NCBI RefSeq assembly: GCF_900107455.1 | Contig: NZ_FNQB01000003.1 | Location: forward strand, 124,001 to 188,000 | DNA: 64,000 nt | From: Asanoa ishikariensis | GTDB lineage: Bacteria > Actinomycetota > Actinomycetes > Mycobacteriales > Micromonosporaceae | Reading direction: 5' to 3' | Shown here: one piece after another, positions 34,653-42,046 of the stretch | Position numbering within the stretch: position 1 is the stretch's first letter | How the letters are laid out: each line of letters begins with the position of its first letter | Made by a program: the position numbers and the translations under genes | Notes under the pieces: model-generated | Told to the model about the DNA's origin: nothing | What the model saw: only the letters and a program-made list of their open reading frames with translations | The model's database searches: none

Positions 34653-35257
34653 GAAGGGCTGTTCCGGCACAGGTTCTCGAGGAACTGCACCCAGAACTTC
34701 GCGCCGATCTCCACCGGGGTCTCGATGGTGCGGGTCTGGCCGTCGGCGGTGCGGACCCGCAGCCGCAGCGGCAACGGTTCGCCGGAGATCGTGTGCCGCG
34801 CGCAGGCGAAGCTGATCGAGACCGCGACGGTGCGGAAGCCCGGGCGGATGGTGGCCTGCTGGGAGGCGTTGCGGAAAACGAGGCCGTTGCGTTCGCCTTC
34901 GAAGTCCTCCACGTCGATCGGCAGTGGACCGAGGTTGACCAGGGTCAGGTTGGCCACCATCGTGGAGTCGGTCCCGTCGCTGCTGCCGCTCAGGTCGCTC
35001 GGGTCGAGCAACTGCGCCCGCACGATGACGGTCGACACTTCGGCCGCGTGCGCCTGCCGCGCCTCCCAGCGGTGCACGCCGACCCCGCCGGCCACCGCGC
35101 CGACCACCGCGGCCAGTGCGACGGCGCCGACCTGGAGCCGGGCCGTGCGCATCCGCCGCCAACCGGCGCGCAGCCGCTCGCGCGGCTCCCGCGTCGGTCG
35201 CTGGGGTGGCGGGCGGTCGAGATCGACCATCGGCTCCCGCCCGTAGGCATCGACCAT
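34649..35257 (-). CDS. Single-pass membrane protein of unknown function
   Basis: This 202-residue protein has a proline/arginine-rich cytosolic N-terminus (DRPPPQRPTREPRERLRAGW), one membrane helix (LQVGAVALAAVVGAVAGGVG, about residues 41-60), and an extracytoplasmic domain that looks like an immunoglobulin-type beta sandwich: VANLTLVNLGPLPIDVEDFE, TIRPGFRTVAVSISFACARH. I do not recognise the family. Two starts are possible, ATG at 35257 and ATG at 35230, the second with GGGAG close upstream. It is convergent with the ABC exporter and divergent to the YihY-like gene, so it appears to be a single-gene unit. Confidence 0.68.
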   Translation of the reverse strand: MVDAYGREPMVDLDRPPPQRPTREPRERLRAGWRRMRTARLQVGAVALAAVVGAVAGGVGVHRWEARQAHAAEVSTVIVRAQLLDPSDLSGSSDGTDSTMVANLTLVNLGPLPIDVEDFEGERNGLVFRNASQQATIRPGFRTVAVSISFACARHTISGEPLPLRLRVRTADGQTRTIETPVEIGAKFWVQFLENLCRNSPS

Positions 35258-35321
35258 GGCGAGCAGGGTACGCGGCACGCCGCGCCCGCCGTGATCCTCG
35301 GGTGTCCCGTTGAAAGGACGC

Positions 35322-36311
35322 ATGATGGGGTTGAACCGCCCGCAGCGGGGCAAATGGGAGGTGCCGGTGAGGAAGGACCGTCCCACCGCACTGCCGCGGT
35401 CGGAGTGGCTGGCCAGCGCGAAGCGCGCGGTCAAGGAGTTCTCGGCCGACGGCGTCAGCGACTGGGCGGCCGCCCTGACCTACTACGGCATCCTGTCCAT
35501 CTTCCCGGGCCTGCTGGTCGTGGTGTCCATCCTCGGCCTGCTCGGCCCGGACACGGTCAAGGCCGTGCAGGACAACCTGAGCGACACGCTGCCGGGCGCC
35601 ATCGCCGACTTCGTCAACAGCGCGATCGACCAGGTGGCCGGCAACTCCTCGCTGGCCAGCGTCGGCGCCGTGATCGGCGTGGTGGTCGCGTTCTGGTCGG
35701 CGTCCGGCTACGTGTCCGCCTTCATGCGCGCGGCCAACACGATCTACGACGTGCCCGAAGGGCGGACGATGTGGAGGATCCTGTCGACCCGGGTCGCGCT
35801 CACCGCCGCGGTCGGACTGCTGCTCATCGCGTGCTGCCTGATCGTGGTCTTCACCGGCCGGTTCGCCCAGTCCATCGGCGACGCGATCGGGCTCGGCTCG
35901 GCCGCCGTGACCGCCTGGAACATCGCCAAATGGCCGGTGCTGGTCGTGCTGGTGAGCCTGATGTTCTCGATCCTGTACTACGCCTCGCCGAACGCCCGGC
36001 ACGGCAGTTTCCGCTGGGTCACGCCCGGCGGCCTGGTGGCCGTGCTCCTGTGGATCGTCCTGTCCGGACTGTTCGCCCTCTACCTCACGTTCTTCAACTC
36101 CTACAACAAGACCTACGGTGCCGTCGCCGGCATCATCGTGTTCCTGGTGTGGCTCCAGCTCTCGAACATGGCGGTCCTGCTCGGTGCGGAGTACGACGCG
36201 GAGCTCGAGCGTGGGCGGGCGATCGCCGCCGGACACCCGGCCGACGAGGAGCCCTATCTGGAGCTGCGGGACGACCGCAAGCTCGAGGACAAGCGGCCTA
36301 GAACTGGGTGA
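35322..36311 (+). CDS. YihY/BrkB-family inner membrane protein
   Basis: This protein of about 329 residues belongs to the YihY/virulence factor BrkB family of polytopic membrane proteins whose activity is not established. Landmarks are SDWAAALTYYGILSIFPGLL near the start of helix 1, FWSASGYVSAFMRAANTIYD, and the C-terminal AVAGIIVFLVWLQLSNMAVL followed by LGAEYDAELERGR. Six helices are expected. Start choice is open: ATG at 35322 or 35325 behind AAAGGA, or GTG at 35370 behind GGGAGGT. The last 14 bases overlap the convergent ppk2 gene. No functional link to neighbours is evident. Confidence 0.88.
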   Translation: MMGLNRPQRGKWEVPVRKDRPTALPRSEWLASAKRAVKEFSADGVSDWAAALTYYGILSIFPGLLVVVSILGLLGPDTVKAVQDNLSDTLPGAIADFVNSAIDQVAGNSSLASVGAVIGVVVAFWSASGYVSAFMRAANTIYDVPEGRTMWRILSTRVALTAAVGLLLIACCLIVVFTGRFAQSIGDAIGLGSAAVTAWNIAKWPVLVVLVSLMFSILYYASPNARHGSFRWVTPGGLVAVLLWIVLSGLFALYLTFFNSYNKTYGAVAGIIVFLVWLQLSNMAVLLGAEYDAELERGRAIAAGHPADEEPYLELRDDRKLEDKRPRTG

Positions 36312-37230
36312 ACGCCCGGGCGGGCGGCTCGCCGTCCTCGAACAGCTCGCTGGCCGGCCCGACGATCTGCGGATCCGGCTTGCCCACGATCTCCTCGTCC
36401 TTGTTGTCGTAGGGGAACCGGGTCAGCACGTGGCGCATCGCGGCGAGCCGGGCACGCTTCTTGTCGTTGCTCTTGATCATCGTCCACGGCGCGTCGGCGG
36501 TGTGCGTGTAGAAGAACATCGCCTCCTTCGCCTCCGTGTACTCGTCCCACTTGTCGAGTGACGCGAGGTCGGTCGGCGAGAGCTTCCACTGGCGCACCGG
36601 GTCGACCTGGCGGATCAGGAAGCGCGTGCGTTGTTCGTGCCGGGTGACCGAGAACCAGAACTTGATGAGGTTTATGCCCGAACGCACGAGCATCCGTTCG
36701 AGCTCCGGCGTCTCCCGCATGAACTCGAGGTATTCCCCTCGGGTGCAGTAGCCCATCACCCGCTCGACGCCGGCGCGGTTGTACCAGGACCGGTCGAACA
36801 GCACGATCTCGCGCGCCGCCGGCAGGTGGGCGATGTAGCGCTGGAAGTACCACTGCGACATCTCGCGCTGGCTCGGCTTCTCCAGCGCCACCACGCTCGC
36901 GCCGCGCGGGTTGAGGTGCTCCATGAAGCGCTTGATCGTGCCGCCCTTGCCCGCCGCGTCCCGACCCTCGAACAGGATCACCAGGCGCTGGTCGTTGGCT
37001 TTGATCCAGTTTTGCAGCTTGAGCAACTCGATCTGGAGCAGCCGCTTGTCCCGCTCGTAGTCGGTGCGGTCCAGCCGCTCCTCGTACGGGTAGTTCTCGC
37101 GCCAGGTGTCGACCACCTCGCCGTCGGACTTGAGCAGCACGGGGTCGTCATCGTCGTCGTCGAGCACCCGGTAGCCGTCGTACCGGTTGAGCAGGTTCGG
37201 TGTGCCGCCGTTGCCGCTGTCCGCGCTCAT
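36298..37230 (-). CDS. ppk2: Polyphosphate kinase 2
   Basis: This 310-residue P-loop kinase transfers phosphate between polyphosphate and nucleotides (usually making GTP/ATP from GDP/ADP). The Walker A motif is FEGRDAAGKGGTIKRF, the Walker B/lid region is EIVLFDRSWYNRAGVERVMG, and the family's KFWFSVTRHEQRTRF and DLASLDKWDEYTEAKEAMFF are intact. The single-domain length matches class I PPK2. The N-terminus has a run of six aspartates (VLDDDDDDPV), an acidic stretch not needed for catalysis. ATG at 37230. It is divergent to an SDR gene and shares its 3' end with yihY. Confidence 0.93.
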   Translation of the reverse strand: MSADSGNGGTPNLLNRYDGYRVLDDDDDDPVLLKSDGEVVDTWRENYPYEERLDRTDYERDKRLLQIELLKLQNWIKANDQRLVILFEGRDAAGKGGTIKRFMEHLNPRGASVVALEKPSQREMSQWYFQRYIAHLPAAREIVLFDRSWYNRAGVERVMGYCTRGEYLEFMRETPELERMLVRSGINLIKFWFSVTRHEQRTRFLIRQVDPVRQWKLSPTDLASLDKWDEYTEAKEAMFFYTHTADAPWTMIKSNDKKRARLAAMRHVLTRFPYDNKDEEIVGKPDPQIVGPASELFEDGEPPARAFTQF

Positions 37231-37297
37231 GTGGTGACGCTACCCAGCCTTGGTGACGACCAATCGCGCATCGGGTGAACAGCGGTAGCGTGGTCAC

Positions 37298-38080
37298 ATG
37301 ATGATCGACCTTTCGGGAAAGACGGCCGTGGTGACCGGTTCGTCCTCCGGAATCGGGCTGGCCATCGGGGCCGGCCTCGCGGCCGCCGGTGCGCAGGTGG
37401 TGCTCACCGGCCGTGACGAGCAGCGGCTGGTCGCGGCGGCGGAGCCGCTGCGGGCCTCCGGCGCGGTCGTCCGGACCGTCGCGGTCGACCTCGCGGCCGA
37501 CGCCGGCCCGCTGCTCGACCAGGAGCCCGAGACGGACATCCTGGTCAACAACCTCGGGATCTTCGAGGCGCGGCCCCCACTGGAGATCTCCGACGACGAG
37601 TGGCAGCGCTACTTCGAGACCAACGTGCTGGCCGGTGTCCGGCTGACCCGGCACTACCTGCCGGGCATGATGGACCGCGGCTGGGGCCGGGTGCAGTACA
37701 TCGCCAGCGACTCCGCGGTGGTGACGCCGGCCGAGATGATCCACTACGGGATGACCAAGACCGCGCTGCTCGGCGTCTCGCGCGGCTTCGCGAAGGCCGC
37801 CGCCGGCACGGGCGTCACCGTCAACACCGTGATCGCCGGGCCGACGCACACCGGCGGGGTGGAGACCTTCGTCCGCCAACTCGTGCCCGGCGACCTCCCG
37901 TGGGAGGAGGCGCAGCACCGGTTCATGCGAGAGTATCGGCCGCAGTCGCTGATCCAGCGGCTGATCGAGCCGGAGGAGATCGCGAACATGGTGGTGTACC
38001 TGAGCTCGCCGCAGGCGTCGGCGACCACGGGCGGAGCGCTGCGCGTAGACGGCGGTTACGTCGACGCGATCCTGCCCTGA
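37298..38080 (+). CDS. SDR family oxidoreductase
   Basis: This 260-residue short-chain dehydrogenase has TGSSSGIGLAIGAGLAAAGA at the cofactor site, NNLGIFE in place of the usual NNAG, the catalytic serine in QYIASDSAVVTPAEM, and YGMTK for the Tyr-Lys pair. The late segment GPTHTGGVETFVRQLVPGD is typical of the FabG-like subgroup. Two consecutive ATG codons (37298, 37301) are possible starts. Its TGA overlaps the ATG of the LtrA-like gene by one base, so the two are translationally coupled. The substrate is unknown. Confidence 0.88.
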   Translation: MMIDLSGKTAVVTGSSSGIGLAIGAGLAAAGAQVVLTGRDEQRLVAAAEPLRASGAVVRTVAVDLAADAGPLLDQEPETDILVNNLGIFEARPPLEISDDEWQRYFETNVLAGVRLTRHYLPGMMDRGWGRVQYIASDSAVVTPAEMIHYGMTKTALLGVSRGFAKAAAGTGVTVNTVIAGPTHTGGVETFVRQLVPGDLPWEEAQHRFMREYRPQSLIQRLIEPEEIANMVVYLSSPQASATTGGALRVDGGYVDAILP

Positions 38081-39258
38081 TGACGGCCGAGCCGGCGCCG
38101 GACACGTCGGCGGCGGAACGGCACGCGTCCTGGCTGGAGCTGTTCTTCGACCTGGTCGTGGTCGTCGCGGTGGCACAGCTCGCGCACCAGCTCGAGGGCG
38201 AGCCCAGCCTGCGCGACGCCGGCCTGTTCGTGGTGCTCTTCTACGCCGTCTGGAGCGTGTGGACCAGCTTCACGTTGTACGCCAACGTCGCCGCCACGAA
38301 GACCCGTACCCGGGCGATGCTCGTCGCGATGTTCGGCATCGCGGTGATGGCCGCGGCGATCCCCGAGGCGGCGGGGGAGCGGGGCGAGGCGTTCGCCATC
38401 GCGTACGTCCTCTGCCGGTGGTTGGGCATGCTCTCGTGGCGCCGCACCGGCCGACTGCTGTTCAGCTGGCCGGCGGCGCAGGCGGGCGCCGGCTTCGTGC
38501 CCTGGGTGGCCTCGATCTGGGTCCAACCGCCGGCCCGCTACTGGCTGTGGACCGCGGGTGTCGTGCTGGACATCGCCATCTCGGTGTACCAGGGCAGCCG
38601 CGGACCCGCGATGCTCGCGCGGATGCGCCGCTCGACCTCCCGCCGCCGGCAGTCCGTGCCGCTGGTCCCCGCCAGCCTGGACCCGGCCCACTTCGGCGAG
38701 CGACTCGGCCTGTTCATCATCATCGTCCTGGGCGAGGCGGTGGCCCAGGTCGTCCTCGCGGCCTCCGAGGTGGACTGGACCCGGCCGCTGTTCATCGCCG
38801 CCCTGGCCGGCTTCGGCCTGCTGGTCTGCCTCTGGTGGCTGACCCTGGAATACGGCGCCCTGGCCGTGCCCCGCTTCAGCGAGCACCGCATCGAGGCATG
38901 GCTGGGGCTGCCCGCCCACTTCGCGATCACCATGGGCATCACCGCCGTGGCCGCCGGCCTGGGCATGCTGGCGGAGGACCCGACCGAGCCGCTGTCGTTC
39001 GCGTCCCGCTGGGTCCTGTGCGGCGGCCTGGCGCTCTACTTCCTGACCGCGACGGTGGTCGGCTTCGTGACCCGGGCGCCGAAGGGCTGGCTCTACGGCC
39101 GGGTCCTGCCGGCGACGGCGGCCTGCGTCCTGCTGGCGACCTTCGGCTGGTTGCTGGAGGCCCGCTGGCTGGCCCTGATCCTGGTGGCGGTCGCGATCTG
39201 GCAGGTCCGCTACGCCCGCCGGCACAACGTGGCGTCAGCCGGGTCGAGCCCGGCGTAG
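38080..39258 (+). CDS. Low temperature requirement protein A (LtrA) family membrane protein
   Basis: This 392-residue polytopic protein opens with ERHASWLELFFDLVVVVAVAQ, the diagnostic LtrA motif, and has about ten to twelve membrane helices. A central HFGERLGLFIIIVLGEAVAQ is the second family landmark. LtrA was linked to growth at low temperature in Listeria, but its activity is not known; pairing with an SDR is found here by direct translational coupling. The 3' end runs 49 bases into the 3' end of the convergent Crp-like gene, an unusually long coding overlap. Confidence 0.88.
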   Translation: MTAEPAPDTSAAERHASWLELFFDLVVVVAVAQLAHQLEGEPSLRDAGLFVVLFYAVWSVWTSFTLYANVAATKTRTRAMLVAMFGIAVMAAAIPEAAGERGEAFAIAYVLCRWLGMLSWRRTGRLLFSWPAAQAGAGFVPWVASIWVQPPARYWLWTAGVVLDIAISVYQGSRGPAMLARMRRSTSRRRQSVPLVPASLDPAHFGERLGLFIIIVLGEAVAQVVLAASEVDWTRPLFIAALAGFGLLVCLWWLTLEYGALAVPRFSEHRIEAWLGLPAHFAITMGITAVAAGLGMLAEDPTEPLSFASRWVLCGGLALYFLTATVVGFVTRAPKGWLYGRVLPATAACVLLATFGWLLEARWLALILVAVAIWQVRYARRHNVASAGSSPA

Positions 39259-39938
39259 CGGTTCAGGGCCGGCACGTCGACCAGCAGGATGCGGCCGGGT
39301 TCGAGGATGAGCCAGCCGCGGCGTTCCAGGCGGGACAGCACGGCGCTGACCGACTGGCGGGCGCCGCCGGCCACGTTGGCCAGGACGGTGACGCCGATGT
39401 CGACGCTCATCGGGTCGGTGTGCCGCGCCATCCGCAACAACGCCTTCGCCACGCGCCGCGCCAGGTCCAGAATCATCAGGTCGGCGCGTTGCTCGGCCAG
39501 GGTGCGCACGTGTCCCGCGAATTGCAGGATGACATTGCGGGTGAGTAACACCGACGCCGCAGCCATCGTCACCACCGGCTGCGCGGGAATGGCGAGAATG
39601 ACGCTATCCCGGATTGCTTCCACCGACGCCAGGTGCGGACGGCGGTCGAATATCGCGATGTCGCCCACCGCGTGTGGTGGCCCTTTCACGTGCAACACGG
39701 AACGGCGCCCGGATCGGCTCGGCTGGAACTCGCAGAGCTGGCCGCTGTGCACCACCACCAGATCGAGCGGCTCGTCGCCCTGGTCCCAGAGGATCGTGCC
39801 GGTGTGCACGTCGAACGGCGTCACCTGCGTCGTCAGGTCCGCCAGCGCCTCCGGCGGCAGGCCGCGGAAGAGCGGGCAACGGGCCAGGGTGGCGGTGATC
39901 TGGCGGTCGGTCGGGATGCGCGCGGAATCGTCGGCCAT
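39210..39938 (-). CDS. Crp/Fnr-family transcriptional regulator
   Basis: This 242-residue protein has a cyclic-nucleotide-binding-type beta barrel (about 20-130: LFRGLPPEALADLTTQVTPF, GTILWDQGDEPLDLVVVHSG, GDIAIFDRRPHLASVEAI) and a C-terminal winged helix (about 175-225: TVLANVAGGARQSVSAVLSR, GWLILEPGRILLVDV). The phosphate-binding cassette expected for cAMP binding (GE...R[ST]A) is not conserved (VGDIAIFDRRPHLAS), and no cysteine cluster for iron-sulphur is present, so the signal is unknown. ATG at 39938 has GAGGGAG four to ten bases upstream. It is divergent to the Hsp90 gene with 332 bases between. Confidence 0.88.
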   Translation of the reverse strand: MADDSARIPTDRQITATLARCPLFRGLPPEALADLTTQVTPFDVHTGTILWDQGDEPLDLVVVHSGQLCEFQPSRSGRRSVLHVKGPPHAVGDIAIFDRRPHLASVEAIRDSVILAIPAQPVVTMAAASVLLTRNVILQFAGHVRTLAEQRADLMILDLARRVAKALLRMARHTDPMSVDIGVTVLANVAGGARQSVSAVLSRLERRGWLILEPGRILLVDVPALNRYAGLDPADATLCRRA

Positions 39939-40270
39939 CGGGCTCCCTCGGTCGGGTGGCGCTGGTGGTCGTTCCGGGTGAATCACCGTGTCGCGTGAGC
40001 TGAATTTGTAGGTTCATCCGCCGGCGGAGCGAATGTGAACCAACCAGGATCGCAGGTGGATAGGTGGTCGGTAAACCACGTCGTCCGATGTCCAGTATGG
40101 ATGATGACGAACGCAAGTCAATCGCACACGATGGGGTTGCGCCAATGGCAATTGTCATTGGCGCGACAGAAACTCCGGAGGCATTACTGGGGGTGGCCGC
40201 CGTGGCCCGACGGCGGCCACCGCGGCCGGGCACACGAGATCGCCGGTCGGGCGGTAACTTGGGCACCGCC
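39939..40270. promoter_or_regulatory. 332-base divergent control region between Crp-like and Hsp90 genes
   Basis: No gene was seen. A perfect 12-base palindrome TCCGCCGGCGGA (40017-40028) is bracketed by GGTTCA (40011-40016) and TGAACC (40035-40040). A larger inverted repeat has 9-base arms GCGCCAATG (40139-40147) and CATTGGCGC (40156-40164) around an 8-base AT-rich centre that itself contains CAATTG, so 24 of 26 positions are symmetric. Either could be an operator for the adjacent regulator. A CIRCE or HspR heat-shock element was not found. Confidence 0.6.
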
Positions 40271-42046
40271 ATGGACGCTCACCGCACTTTCCAGGTTGAC
40301 CTCGCCGGCCTGGTCGACCTGCTCAGCCACCATCTCTACGCCAGCCCGCGGGTCTACGTCCGCGAGCTGCTGCAGAACGCCGTCGACGCGATCACCGCGC
40401 GGCGCCTGCGGGAACCGGGCGCACCGGGAAGCGTCGAGCTGGACACCGCCGGCGACGGGCTGCGGGTCACCGACTCCGGCGTCGGGCTCACCGAAGCCCA
40501 GGTCCACGAGCTGCTGGCCACCATCGGTCGCAGCTCCAAACGCGACGACCTCGGCTTCGCCCGGCACGAGTTCCTCGGCCAGTTCGGCATCGGCCTGCTG
40601 TCGTGCTTCCTGGTCGCGCGGGAGATCGTCGTGCTCACCCGGGCCGCCGGCCACGCCGCCGTGCGCTGGACGGGCTACGACGACGGCCGCTACCTGGTCG
40701 AGAAGGTTGACGGCGAGCACCCCGTCGGCACCACCGTCACCCTGCTGCCCCGGCCCGGCGCCAAGATCTGGTTCGCCCCGGCGACCGTGCTGGAGCTGGC
40801 CCGGCTCTACGGCGACCAGCTTCCCGTCGAGGTGACCGTCGACGGCACACCGACCACCGGCCCGGTGGTGAGCGCGCCGTGGGAGGTGACCAGCACCCGC
40901 GCGTGGACCGCGTACGCCGAGCGCACCATGGGCCTGACCCCGTTCGACGTGATCCCGCTGTCGGTGCCCGAGGCGGGGCTGACCGGCGCGGCGTTCGTCA
41001 TGCCGCAGCCGCTGAACCCGGCCCAGCGCGGCGGCCACCGGGTCTACCTCAAGCACATGCTGCTCGCCGAGAGCGCCGAGGGCCTGCTGCCCGAGTGGGC
41101 CTTCTTCGCCCGCTGCGTCGTCGACACCAGCGAGCTGCGGCCGACCGCCAGCCGCGAGGCGCTCTACGAGGACGGCCTGCTCGACAGCACCCGCGAGGCG
41201 CTCGGCGACCAGCTCCGCGGCTGGCTGGTCCGGCTGGCCCGCACCGACCCGCGCCGGCTCGGCGAGTTCCTGCACGTGCACCACCTCGGCGTCAAAGCGC
41301 TGGCCCTGCACGACGACGTGATGCTCGACCTGGTCGCGTCCTGGTGGCCGATGGAGACCAACGTCGGCCGGATGACGCTGCGCGAGTTCCACGAACGGCA
41401 CGGCGTGATCCGCTACAGCGCCACCACCGACCAGTTCCGCCAACTCGCCGGCATCGCCGCCGCGCAGGACCTGGCGCTGGTCAACGCCGGCTACACCTAC
41501 GACGCCGAGATCATCGAGCGGTGGGCGCAGGTCGAGCGGGACGTGCGGATCGAGCGGCTCGACCCGACCGACCTGGCCACCCGGTTCGAGACCGTCGACC
41601 CGGCCACCGAGGTCGGCCTGCGCGGTTTCACCGTGGCCGCGCAGCGGGCCCTCGACCGGCTCGGCTGCGAGGTCGTGCTGCGTGCCTTCGACCCGTCCAC
41701 CGTGCCGGCCCTCTACCTCATCGACCGCGAGACCACGTTCCGCCAGGAGCTGCGCGCCACCCGTGAGAAGGCCGACCCGGTCTGGTCCGACGTGCTGGCC
41801 GCCCTCGACGACCGCCGCGCCGACACCCGGCCGCAGCTCGTGCTCAACCACCGCAACGCGCTGGTCCGCCGGATCACCGTGCTGCCCACCGCCGACCTGG
41901 TCGAGCTCGCCGTCGAGGCGCTCTACGGCCAGGCCCTGCTGCTCGGCTACCACCCCATCCGCCCGGCCGACGCCGCCCTGCTCAACCGATCGTTCCTGGG
42001 GCTGCTCGACCGCGCCGTGCCGACCGATCCGGAGGCCGGGCCGTGA
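40271..42046 (+). CDS. Hsp90-family protein (HtpG paralog)
   Basis: This 591-residue ATP-dependent chaperone homolog has the GHKL ATPase motifs: RELLQNAVDAITARR (catalytic E32, N36), RVTDSGVGLT (D68), and GQFGIGLLSCFLVA. The middle domain has the client/ATP-contact region RVYLKHMLLAESAEGLLPEW and VVDTSELRPTASREALYEDG, equivalent to the conserved NVSRE(x)LQ segment. The C-terminal region (about 500-591) is present but diverged, and the protein is somewhat shorter than standard HtpG (about 630). ATG at 40271; the frame is open farther up but without Hsp90 content. It overlaps the next gene, a large TPR protein, by four bases (GTGA). It is presumably not the organism's only Hsp90. Confidence 0.9.
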   Translation: MDAHRTFQVDLAGLVDLLSHHLYASPRVYVRELLQNAVDAITARRLREPGAPGSVELDTAGDGLRVTDSGVGLTEAQVHELLATIGRSSKRDDLGFARHEFLGQFGIGLLSCFLVAREIVVLTRAAGHAAVRWTGYDDGRYLVEKVDGEHPVGTTVTLLPRPGAKIWFAPATVLELARLYGDQLPVEVTVDGTPTTGPVVSAPWEVTSTRAWTAYAERTMGLTPFDVIPLSVPEAGLTGAAFVMPQPLNPAQRGGHRVYLKHMLLAESAEGLLPEWAFFARCVVDTSELRPTASREALYEDGLLDSTREALGDQLRGWLVRLARTDPRRLGEFLHVHHLGVKALALHDDVMLDLVASWWPMETNVGRMTLREFHERHGVIRYSATTDQFRQLAGIAAAQDLALVNAGYTYDAEIIERWAQVERDVRIERLDPTDLATRFETVDPATEVGLRGFTVAAQRALDRLGCEVVLRAFDPSTVPALYLIDRETTFRQELRATREKADPVWSDVLAALDDRRADTRPQLVLNHRNALVRRITVLPTADLVELAVEALYGQALLLGYHPIRPADAALLNRSFLGLLDRAVPTDPEAGP

